From Adiantum capillus-veneris (lineage: Eukaryota; Streptophyta; Polypodiopsida; Polypodiales; Pteridaceae), in NCBI GenBank assembly GCA_014529385.2, contig CM043952.1, positions 52,325,119 through 52,389,118 on the forward strand: a stretch of DNA of 64,000 nt, written 5' to 3'. The notes under the pieces are model-generated. The model saw only the letters and a list, made by a program, of their open reading frames with translations, had not been told where the DNA came from and ran no database searches. Below are positions 55,500 through 64,000 of this stretch, piece after piece. Every line of letters starts with the position of its first letter. Position 1 is the first letter of the stretch. Position numbers and translations under genes: made by a program.

Positions 55500-56110
55500 A
55501 GCCCAAAAGGCCATCAAGAAAGCTTGGAGTGCCAGGGATTGCATTCGAGACTTGACAAATTGAAGCCTTGTGTACTGGTAACTGTCAATAAGTGTGATTC
55601 TTCACACTAAAGTGGGAATTTGAATGGCCCAAGTCAAGCCTGCTTCTACACTTGTATCATGAAGCACTACGTGAACAGGAGAGATGCTAGCAAGCTTATC
55701 ACTTGAGCAATGTTTGCACTCAAATCCCCTGCATCATACTTACTTCTAGTGTTGGTAAGTGATCGAGAAAAGCACCTGTTTCAAACATCTGTTCAAACCT
55801 CCAAACCAAGCCTTTCTCTAATATATCTTCATAGATATCTCTAAGCTTTGAGAAGAGTCCACCTTGATTCGCAAGAGGCTTCTCAGAAAGCCCAGCACCA
55901 TGGAAATCCAACGCAATGACATGCAAACCACGGGAAACTAAGTGTGAGAGACCGGTATGTAAAAGGGCTAACACCCTGTCTGTGACAAAGCAGTACAATT
56001 TTCCACATTGTGAGGGTTCCTTCTTCTCTCACAAACATATTGAGGAGCTTGCCTTTCCTATAGTGTTGCCGCACGTCTGGGGGCATGGTCTTTCGTGATG
56101 CATGGAGCAA
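55500..56110 (-). pseudogene. Alpha/beta-hydrolase pseudogene, apparently intronless
   Basis: Read leftward in pieces: DVRQHYRKGKLLNMFVREEG, IVLLCHRQGVSPFTYRSLT, a frameshift, HLVSRGLHVIALDFHGAGLS (the conserved x-D-x-x-G-x-G-x-S strand), KLRDIYEDILEKGLVWRFEQ, DLSANIAQVISLLAS, a frameshift, PVHVVLHDTSVEAGLTWAIQ, a stop, then RITLIDSYQ. These are the oxyanion strand, cap start and nucleophile-strand region of a plant alpha/beta-hydrolase. At least two frameshifts and two stops break it. Homology runs straight through a GTAAGT at 55743-55738, so there is no intron there; a retrocopy is possible. The only sign of a host gene in the window. The substrate cannot be told. Confidence 0.65.
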
Positions 56111-56417
56111 GTTCTTGGATACCTCTTTCTCTATTTATGGCAATGATGAAGCTTATCAAGCAGTCTTTACGGAACCCTCATCATCCATGATTTCTATACC
56201 TACCGTGGAGAGCGAATGTGGTATGATTCCCAATGAAGTAGCTGGAGTTCAATATGACATCTCAAGAGCACCTGATCCTCGACATGCACACGCTGATGCT
56301 GTAGCACTGAGTACTGTTTTGATGGAAATGATGATGGAATATATCATCTACAACTCCAGCTACCTACAACTGGGCACTCTAGGCCTTGCACTTGTACCAT
56401 TTGCACAATCACTCTAA
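56085..56417 (+). CDS. Hypothetical open frame, 110 aa
   Basis: Open from MVFRDAWSKFLDTSFSIYGN to LGTLGLALVPFAQSL. No recognised motif, and the first bases overlap the hydrolase pseudogene on the other strand. It may be chance or the antisense of an upstream hydrolase part. 56420-57530 shows small frames only, plus a T run at 56911-56929. Confidence 0.15.
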   Translation: MVFRDAWSKFLDTSFSIYGNDEAYQAVFTEPSSSMISIPTVESECGMIPNEVAGVQYDISRAPDPRHAHADAVALSTVLMEMMMEYIIYNSSYLQLGTLGLALVPFAQSL

Positions 56418-57538
56418 CAAAATTGCACATTTTCCCAAATGTTGGAAATTGGCATTGAGGGGGGATGTTGGGGGCAATGCTCAATTGACCAGATATGAAA
56501 GGTCCTCACATATTTTTTGTCTCACTAATTTAATCATCAATAGTCATAATCGTTCATTGACGTCTCCTGTGTGCATGCTTCTGTGTGTGTAACTCTAAGA
56601 GAGAGCGATGAGAGAGGACACAGCGACCTCACACAAATCAACAAAGAACTATGTTTCTTCATCAAGTGGGATGACGGTAGAGATGAGAAACATAGAGAGT
56701 GTGAGCAAGGTGATGAATGCTGCGACATATATTTAAAAGACGAGCACAGTACTCCTCTGTTGAATGCCCTTCTCATGATCGCCAACAATCGAGGTCGCAG
56801 TAGAGTGAGCTAGCAGATCCTTTGCATCTTGTCCATTTTTCTTCTCACCTTCCTATTGCTTGCCTTCTGTAGGCTCCCCTACATTTAGAGCATCCATCAC
56901 AGCGGAATACTTTTTTTTTTTTTTTTTTAAAGGTCTCTTTGAAAAGTTTCCCATGTCGTTAAAGCACTATTCTTCTTTGCTCTCATCTCAATACACCTTC
57001 CTACAATGACGACAATTCATGTGTAAAAGCAACAAAATATATATACCACTATATAATGTATGTATATTCGGAATTGATCCCTTCCCCCTATGATTTCAAT
57101 GATATTCATTATGTAATGCTTTCTTATTTATGTCAAAAAATGTGATTACAACTACTGCAGTCTGCACTCACCGACTGTCTATGCATTGTCTTGTTAGGTT
57201 TATGTAATTTGTATAATCTACCAACTCCCATCCTATCTCCCCCCTGCCTCCTCCAAGTTAATATACAGAGGCTTAAGTATATGGTTTTCTAAGGCATTTT
57301 CTTGATGCATCAAAAATCTACATTCTCATCCCTAATTCTAGCTATACCTAACAAATAATTTGTCATAAATAAAGGCTTCTAGGCAAAGGACGTTCAAGAT
57401 CAAATTACTTTTGGGTTGTTTGTCCAATCAGTCCCATATCTCTTTCTATTCGTTCCATGGTTAATCATCGTAGACGTCTATCAGTCCTCAATATAATTTT
57501 GTCACCCACATTGCACTATACAATCCAATCAAATCTCC

Positions 57539-57735
57539 TTACCTACATTTTATTTCTGGCTTGTTCGTGGTTTTCGTCTATCTGTGCTATTCCGTTAGGA
57601 CTGCAACATTTTCTCACATTTCCATTTTTGCAACGCTTCTTACCTACATCTTTTTTTTGGCTTGTTCGTGGTTTTCGTCTATCTGTGCTATTCTGTTAGG
57701 ACTGCAACATTTTCTCACATTTACATTTTTGTAGA
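57539..57735 (+). repeat. Tandem duplication, period 101 bp
   Basis: ttacctacat...ggcttgttcgtggttttcg at 57539-57639 is repeated at 57640-57735 with few changes. Confidence 0.92.
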
Positions 57736-58227
57736 GCTCTGGCTAACTCTTTATTTGTGTTCCAGCTTCAGTTAATTCATTTTGTGATTGTTGAATCAAA
57801 GTGCTAACACTATACGTTCTAAATATGTGATTGCACACTAATCTTGAATCAAATTCTTGATAGACAGCATATTCTTTTATTCTATTTCAAATTACTAACA
57901 CAAAGTTAACATATTTTGGATTTGTTAATTATACTATGGTGCAAGTTTGATAGTTGCAGTTCTCCCTAGCTTGTACAATCTGTTTGACACGCCTCATATG
58001 CAAGCTACGATTATATCTCTCTCCACGAACACACTGGCCCATATAATTTTGATACAAAGTACCCTCAAGGTATGTACATTAACCTCACTCCCCTTTTCAT
58101 AATTTCTTTACCAAAAAAAATTATAAATTAGGCAACCCATCATCTCTCATGTCATCACTAGTACTTATAAAACGGAATCTCAAATACATGAGTCCTATTT
58201 TTAAATTTCATTGCTCTACATTATCTG

Positions 58228-58273
58228 CTCACCTGAATACCCCATCAAATCTCACCTGAATACCCCATCAAAT
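58228..58273 (+). repeat. Tandem duplication, 23 bp x 2
   Basis: ctcacctgaataccccatca plus aat occurs twice in a row without a difference. Confidence 0.95.
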
Positions 58274-58481
58274 GCTACGATCATGGCTTCTAATTTCACT
58301 ACAAGTACTTTTTGTAAAGATGATTTGTCAATAAGCTCTGCAGCTACTCATCTGAGCCACGGTGCTTTGGGATAGCGAAAAACCATTTGTAAGTGCCTTG
58401 ATATACTGCAATGTGATGTCAACAAACATAGTAAATATTTTTATTTTCTCCTTTATGTCTTGTCTAGTCCATTGGTCACAA

Positions 58482-58684
58482 ACACACAGATTCGCCGATT
58501 TAGGCAGTGTGTAAATACTCATCCTGGTACAATTACACGGATTCAGGAAGCATGTGACAAATTACAGATTCATGATTTTAAATAATACCAAATGGAAATT
58601 CTCCGCTTTAGGAAGCATTAGTGCAGATTTGCCAATTTAGGCAGCACATCTTATTGGTGTAGATTCGTCGATGTAGGAAACACC
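58482..58684 (+). repeat. Repeated stem-loops with a common 19-nt core
   Basis: Three copies of a 19-nt core, agattcgccgatttaggca (58488-58506), agatttgccaatttaggca (58625-58643) and agattcgtcgatgtaggaa (58661-58679), are each flanked by a different but perfectly complementary arm: acacac/gtgtgt, gtgc/gcac, ggtgt/acacc. Two shorter versions lie at 58536-58556 and 58599-58622. Function unknown. Confidence 0.7.
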
Positions 58685-59292
58685 TATCACAAAATCATGT
58701 TGCAATGGCTTGCCACCACTGTAACTAGTATGATTTTGTTAACCCGGGTATATAAATGACAGTGAGAATCTGGATTTAAAACGGGTTTGTAGATGTTTGG
58801 ATTGGAATTGGTTTATGAAAGTGAACTTGAGATTGATGATCATTGATTATTAAATGATGAGTGTGACCAATGATATCCTGATTTATCAAGGTATGACATA
58901 TCCTTCTTATTCTAGTGGTATGGGACACTAGAATAGGTAGTATGTGGTTGTAGGCATAAGCAATGTTGTTTAGTTTCATTATTTTTACTGTATGCTATTT
59001 TTTTGACACCAATTTCTAATCACTGTTTCTTACAAGTATAGTTTGCAGATTTCTTATCTTTGCAACTAAGGACGGTTGCTTTCCAATGGAGAGGTATGTT
59101 ACAGAATTGATATATTATTATTTATTGCAGTCGAAAGGTGGAAAAGACTAGACCCAGCTTGGCCTATGTGAATGGATATGTATATCATGTACATTTATTA
59201 TTCAAGTGCTCTTTTATGACCTTTGGCCATTTATGACCGGCCAGCCAGTTTGTAATCAATTTGACCATTCAAGAAATCTATAAATGAAATAC

Positions 59293-59321
59293 GTGCAAGA
59301 GGGAAATGGTCACTCTTGCAC
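59293..59321 (+). other. Perfect 9-bp hairpin
   Basis: gtgcaagag and ctcttgcac are separated by 11 bases. Role unknown. Confidence 0.7.
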
Positions 59322-59587
59322 AGGGGGAGATTGCACCCAGTGTCTGTGTTATTCTTCTCACCTCTCCTCTCTTCTCTCTCGCCGTGCCGGCATAGCACTC
59401 CATTCTAGGACGTGGATCTGCACGCACCCTATTTCTCTCTCTCTCTCTCACACACTTTGTCTCTCTCTGCTCGTGTGTCTCACGATTATGCATCCACGTG
59501 GTTGCCAGGTATGTAGATTAGTCTGTTTTATGGTTTGTAGTATGCTATTTTGGGTATTTTGCAGGGAACTCCATGCCTCCAACTGTA

Positions 59588-59787
59588 GCATATGAAGCCA
59601 AAAATGATTAAATGGATGAGAAGATTTATACATAAGTGGATGTGTGATATATTCAACCTTTCACTTCAACATGGTATGCCTTGTGATTGGCGTACTAATT
59701 GGGTCAAGCCTTTGCAAAGGGGGGGTGAGTAAACAATGTAAATAACTATTGGACTTTAATGATTGGATCTCTTACAAAAAAGTTATT
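59588..59787 (+). pseudogene. Non-LTR reverse transcriptase fragment
   Basis: The frame reads MIKWMRRFIHKWMCDIFNLS, LQHGMPCDWRTNWVKPLQRG, and after a small frame change NNVNNYWTLMIGSLTKKLF. This is the fingers region of LINE-type RT (W...W-x-x-x-L-x-x-G...NNYR-T-I-M-I-G). It stops at the small LTR-like segment to its right, so it was probably cut by that insertion. It is a different LINE type from the one at 2.7-6.4 kb. Confidence 0.6.
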
Positions 59788-59931
59788 TGTATTGAGAGAG
59801 AAAGAGAGAGCACAGAAATAGAACCCCAAAGTGTGTAGAATACACACATGAGATGATGTATATATAGAGGGGACCTGGGTGCCATATATAGAGAAGCCAT
59901 ATATTGAGTAGCTTCACATATAATATCAACA
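59788..59931 (-). repeat. Small LTR-like segment, minus orientation
   Basis: tgtattgagagag at the left and atatcaaca at the right; read on the minus strand this is tgttgatatt...ctctcaataca, the usual form of small plant copia or TRIM LTRs. Next to it on the right is a purine tract on the minus strand (gagcggggg). The partner LTR and a duplication are not found. Confidence 0.45.
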
Positions 59932-60415
59932 CCCCCGCTCAAATAAGGGTCCCTAATTGTGGATGAAAAACCCTTGGGGGATCAAAGGAAAAACCCACAG
60001 CTCTATATACACCCACCGTTATATAAAAATCATTGAATATACAAATGTTAACGAGGAGCTACATCACTCCTTTTACAATGAATGTTTTATGAGGAGTTAC
60101 ATAACTCCTATCCTATCAAATACAATAATGAATACAAAGGTTCAATAAAGAGGTGTAAAGGCTATCGATTAGCTTGTAATCAAAAGTGTCTTCGTGAATC
60201 TGCTGTGTAGCTTGTCATCAATGTCCCATCACCAAACATGTCTTCATGTTGTCATCAATATGGCATCACCAAGCATATCTTCATAAATCTTTTATTGTCA
60301 CCAAGTTTGTCTTCATAAAATCAACTCTTTGATCAATCCTACATAGATCATAGACTCAAAAAAAACATAGTCATGAAAATAATTAGCATCGTTAGTGAAA
60401 TAATTACGTTCACAA

Positions 60416-60805
60416 CATCATGGCATCACCGAGAATAAGCATGGTATCAACGAAACAACATCATGGTATCACCGAGAATAACCATGGTATCAACGAAACA
60501 ACATCATGGTATCATCGAGAATAACCATGGTATCAACGAAACATCATCATGGTATCAACAAAAATCACCATGGAATCAACGAAATATCATCATGGAATCA
60601 CCGAGAATAACCATGGTATCAATGAAATATCATCATGGCATCACCGAGAATAACGATGGTATCAACGAAATATCATCATGGCATCACCGAGAATAACCAT
60701 GGTATCAATGAAATATCATCATGGTATCAACGAAAATCACCATGACCAAAGTATTAACAAAACATCATCATGGTAGCATCAAAATCACTATGGTATCAAT
60801 GAGAA
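60416..60805 (+). repeat. Minisatellite, 43-bp unit
   Basis: About eight units of 43 bp start with catcatgg(t/c)atcaccgag. Each unit is made of two similar halves of about 21-22 bp (tggtatcaccgagaata and tggtatcaacgaaacaa). The last units are degenerate. Open frames across it are not genes. Confidence 0.95.
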
Positions 60806-61019
60806 ATTATCAATAAAACGACGTAAACTATATCTCTAAAAGAATAATTATACAAGAATCAATGAACGAGTATATCATATAACAAAAGATCATGTACCAA
60901 CAGTAGCTCGATAGAATTTGGACGATCATCAATGGTTCGACTGAATCGAAATGATATGTAACTGGCTTCTGCACCAAAGTTACGTCAGTAACAAATATAT
61001 GATTGATGAAGAAAAAGTA

Positions 61020-61590
61020 TAATTGAGAAGTTTTCAATTATGAGAAAAATCAAAAGCAAAAAGTAAAATTTTGATTTTCAAACATATTCGCAGTCCAAGA
61101 CGATAACCCAAAATCGGTGCATAATTTAGAGAAACTTTCTTTTGCAAAGTTATAGACCACATCGATTCCGATGGCTCAAGCGAATAGTTTCTAATCGATT
61201 TCGATGCCTGCAACGGCTAGTTTCTTCTGCAAAGTTGTAGACCACATCGATTTTGATCCCTCATGCGGGTAGTTTCTGCAAAATCATTTTCAATTAGCAG
61301 AAAAATCAAAAACATAAAACAAAACTTGCTTTTCACTTTTGTACGCAGTCCGTGAATGATAACTCAAAATCGGTGTAGAATTTGAAAAAACTTTCTTCTG
61401 CAAAGTTGTAGCCACATCGATTCCAGTCCCTCACGCGAGTAGTTTCTACAAAATCATTTTCAATTAGCAGAAAAATCAAAAACATAAAATGAAACTGGCT
61501 TTTCGGACATGTATGCAGTCTGTGAATGATAACTCAAAATCGGTGCAGAATTTGAAAAAACTTCCTTTTGCAAAGTTGTAGCTATCAAAC
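61020..61590 (+). repeat. Imperfect tandem repeat, about 173-bp period
   Basis: Blocks aatcattttcaattagcaga (61280 and 61453), gataactcaaaatcggtg (61360 and 61527, with a variant at 61101) and tgcaaagttgtag recur in the same order two to three times. Purpose unknown; possibly an LTR or leader of the gypsy element to the right. Confidence 0.8.
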
Positions 61591-61638
61591 ATGTAAACCG
61601 CAAAAAATTAAAGCATAAGTATATAAATTGGTGTTGAA

Positions 61639-63137
61639 GTGGACATGTTTGAGCCAAATTCACTATCAAAGGTCATCAATTCGGCACTCAATGTGGAGAA
61701 AAAGACAGGTGGACATCAACTTCACGTTGATCAAGCTACTAACACTAACCATAAGAAGAAAATTCCTTCATGTCCTAACTTTGAGAGGAATAAACACCAA
61801 AGCTGTACCTTCTTCAAGAGACGTAGATTTGACAACTTTGCTACATCCTCTCAACCTCATGGAAAAAAAAACAACTACATGTAGTAGAGGACCAACCAAA
61901 ATCCTTCCAACGATCAATTCCCTAATCAATTTCCAACGCTAATAAAAAGGTGAAATGGTACAAATGCTTTCAATTTGGTCATTATGTAGATAAGTATCCA
62001 AAAAATCATGTTAAGAGCAATGGTCATTTCAATGGACAACCTAATAGAGTCACATGCAATCACAACCAAAAATCATTTAACAGAAATTGCCCAAATGATG
62101 CACAAATTAACCTCATTGAAGATGCTAATCCTGATGATAATGAAGTGGATGTCAATTATGGTGAGGGCTATGATACTGAGTATGATGCCAATGATGATCA
62201 TTCTCTAAGTATTCTTATATCTCCACACCCTCTTCTCAAAGTCAAAGGCACAGTTAAAGGTGAAGATATAACAATTCTTTTAGATGATGGTAGTACCCAT
62301 GAATTCATTTGTACACAGTTGGCACACCAACTATCTCTTTCAAAACTCTCTTTACCTAAAAAAGTGAAAATTATTTTTAGTAATCAATGTTTTAACTGTA
62401 AAATTCAAGTCACTGCTGTTGAAGTTTGCATTGGTGAATTGTCTCATACACATACATGTATAGTTGCACCTTTTCATGGTATTGATATGATTTTGGGGAT
62501 GCATTTTGACATGAACTTAACCCACTACTCTCTCACAGTCAAGCCAAAAGAGAAGTTTGAAAGCAAGAACAAAACTATCTACTGCTTGTTAACCAACTTT
62601 TTACTCAAACCAAAACTTCTCAAGAAACTTCAGACGATAAATTTCTCTCACAATTTAAACATTGTTTCATGCATGATTTGCCTCCTAGAATACCACCATC
62701 ACATCCTAAAGACAATAAAATTGATATTATCCAAGGAAGTGAACCTCCTTATCAAGCACCATACCATGTAAACCTAATCACACATAGGGAAATGCAAAAT
62801 CAAATCACAAACTTACTTGACCGGGGACTTATTAGACCTAGTAATTCACCATATAGAGCTCGAGTACTTCTTGTTGAGAAAAACAATGGAACCTTTTGTA
62901 TGTGTATTGACTACATTTCTCTAAACAAGATCACCATTAAGAATCGATTTCCTATTCCTAGAGTGGATGATCTCCTGGACAAACTCAAAGCGACAAACAT
63001 ATTTAGCAAAATAGACCTTAACTTAGGGTATCACCAAGTTAAAATGTTTGAAGAAGATGTCTACAAAACTGCATTCATAACATAAACGGGGCACTATGAA
63101 TTTCTTGTCAGGCCATTTGGTCTGACAAATGCACTAG
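61639..63137 (+). pseudogene. Gypsy gag end, protease and first half of RT
   Basis: Gag tail: ALNVEKKTGGHQLHVDQATN and a Lys-rich part. The CCHC knuckle reads WYKCFQFGHYVDKY, so the first and last Cys are lost. Protease: ITILLDDGSTHEFICTQLAH with DDG at the active site and GIDMILGMHFDMN as the second hallmark (62477-62515). RT: LLDRGLIRPSNSPYRARVLL, CMCIDYISLNKITIKNRFPI, NIFSKIDLNLGYHQVKM, then a stop at 63083-63085 and FLVRPFGLTNALA, where an insertion begins. The family resembles other plant gypsy elements; gag start and 5' LTR were not found. Confidence 0.88.
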
Positions 63138-63561
63138 CATTAGGAAGTGGATGGGTTCTAGTAGGCCAGGCGTATTTATTTTCCATGAGCTTATGGATAT
63201 GATTAACATTTCAATGAATAGGTGTATGCCATGTGTGCAAGAATGGTGGGTGTGTAAGAGATGTGTAAGAGTGGTCAAAGAATGCACTTTCCCCCCAAAA
63301 GAAGATGGAACATTTTATGATTTTTAGCCTTCTATAACTCCCACACATGATCTTTGATTTGAGTGGAGATCGTAGATCTACAATCTACGTGTTGAGCTCT
63401 TTCCATAGATATGCCACATGTTATAGTTTTATCTGCTAGATTTTAGATTTCATGCCATTTTTCTTGTTTGAACTCAAAAATTATCTTTCTTAGTACTAAA
63501 GGTTTCAATTCCTGAAGATGCCAAATAAAGAAGACCTCTTAGACCCATTCTCTTCCTAATG
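63138..63561. mobile_element. 424-bp insertion with terminal inverted repeats
   Basis: It begins cattaggaagtggatgggt and ends acccattctcttcctaatg, which are inverted copies of each other with two mismatches. It breaks the gypsy RT between the FGLTNA motif and TTFSRMINQIF. No open frame inside. A target duplication is not clear: both flanks have acta, but a clean 8-10 bp repeat is not visible. Confidence 0.7.
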
Positions 63562-64000
63562 ACTACTTTTTCTCGTATGATAAACCAAATTTTCATTGAC
63601 CATCAAGACTTTTTCGTTGGATTCTTTGATAATATTTTGGTGTTTAGCATATCTGAGCAAGAACATAAGGAGCATTTAACATGTTTCTTTGACCTTCTCT
63701 CACAAAACCATCTATCCTTGAATCCCAAAAAGAGTTTTTTTTTTCTATATGAAATAGAATGTTTGGGATATATTGTATCTGATAAAGGAGTACATGTAGC
63801 CTCCCCAAGAAAATGGAAGCCAGATAATCATGGCCTAGATCCAAAACCCTGCATGAACTATGCTCTTTCATTGGTCTATGTAGCTAATCATAGGAAGTTA
63901 ATTCGTAATTTTGCCTACAAATCACACTATTTGACTCTCCTATTAAAGAAAAACACCCCATATGTATGGATTCATTTACAAGAAAGCTCATTCACTTCAC
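63562..64000 (+). pseudogene. Gypsy RT second half, continuing past the window
   Basis: RT resumes with TTFSRMINQIFIDHQDFFVG, the catalytic box FFDNILVFS (normally FFDDILVFS; the second Asp is Asn), EHKEHLTCFFDLLSQNHLSL and LGYIVSDKGVHVA, then reaches the thumb region. One catalytic Asp is changed, so the enzyme would be dead even without the insertion. Confidence 0.85.

Noticed and set aside
55738-55743. Splice donor GTAAGT (minus strand) as an exon end of the hydrolase
   Set aside because: Hydrolase-like coding continues directly past it, so an intron is not supported.
56911-56929. T run as the poly(A) tail of a minus-strand LINE
   Set aside because: No LINE coding is seen to its right, so there is nothing to attach it to.
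59737-59787. LTR start at tgtaaataac
   Set aside because: These bases still read as LINE RT (NNVNNYWTLMIGS); the better LTR edge is 59788.
60416-60805. CRISPR-like array
   Set aside because: Units are contiguous and alike with no unique spacers; it is a minisatellite in plant DNA.

Overview
This window is nuclear DNA from a plant with a large, repeat-filled genome. The evidence is nested and decayed LTR retrotransposons of several Ty3/gypsy and Ty1/copia lineages, LINE (L1-type) and Helitron remnants, long CT microsatellites, LTRs of 1.5 kb or more, and tRNA-iMet primer-binding sites. A gymnosperm or another large-genome vascular plant is plausible, but nothing here fixes the species. I see no intact host gene. 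The only host-like coding sequence is a broken alpha/beta-hydrolase pseudogene near 55.5-56.1 kb.

Layout. 0-2.6 kb: integrase end and 3' LTR of a gypsy element. 2.7-7.3 kb: minus-strand L1-like LINE (ORF2 with endonuclease, reverse transcriptase and zinc-binding tail; an ORF1-like frame). 7.3-12.5 kb: a complete, young copia element with matching 322-bp LTRs, a 5-bp target duplication and one open 1449-codon gag-pol. 12.5-20.9 kb: mostly unrecognised sequence with a few coding-like scraps. 20.9-25.05 kb: a minus-strand gypsy remnant, interrupted by a 207-bp MITE with a 9-bp target duplication, and carrying a retropepsin-like domain after the integrase. 25.09-39.98 kb: a chromodomain gypsy element (called G1 here) with a full-length second copy of the same family (26768-35628) inserted in its protease region. 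40-41.5 kb: unidentified Lys/Glu/Pro-rich frames. 42.5-45.4 kb: Helitron helicase (minus) and Helitron Rep (plus) in divergent orientation. 45.7-51.1 kb: decayed LTR-type sequence. 51.5-54.2 kb: a decayed chromovirus with a clear chromodomain. 54.4-59.6 kb: microsatellite, hydrolase pseudogene, small tandem repeats and a set of covarying stem-loops. 59.6-61.6 kb: LINE RT scrap, small LTR-like segment, a 43-bp minisatellite and a ~173-bp tandem repeat. 61.6-64 kb: another gypsy gag-pol, split by a 424-bp insertion with terminal inverted repeats, running off the window.

The parts do not form a working pathway; they are a layered record of insertions. Relative order by eye: G1 outer copy, then G1 inner copy (LTRs about 8% different), then the copia element (3 differences in 322 bp). 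Only the copia element looks capable of coding for its own movement. The observations that most deserve a second look are the retropepsin-like domain placed after integrase, the hairpin next to the polypurine tract conserved in both G1 copies, the covarying stem-loops at 58.5 kb, the MITE with its clean empty-site reconstruction, and the head-to-head Helitron halves.
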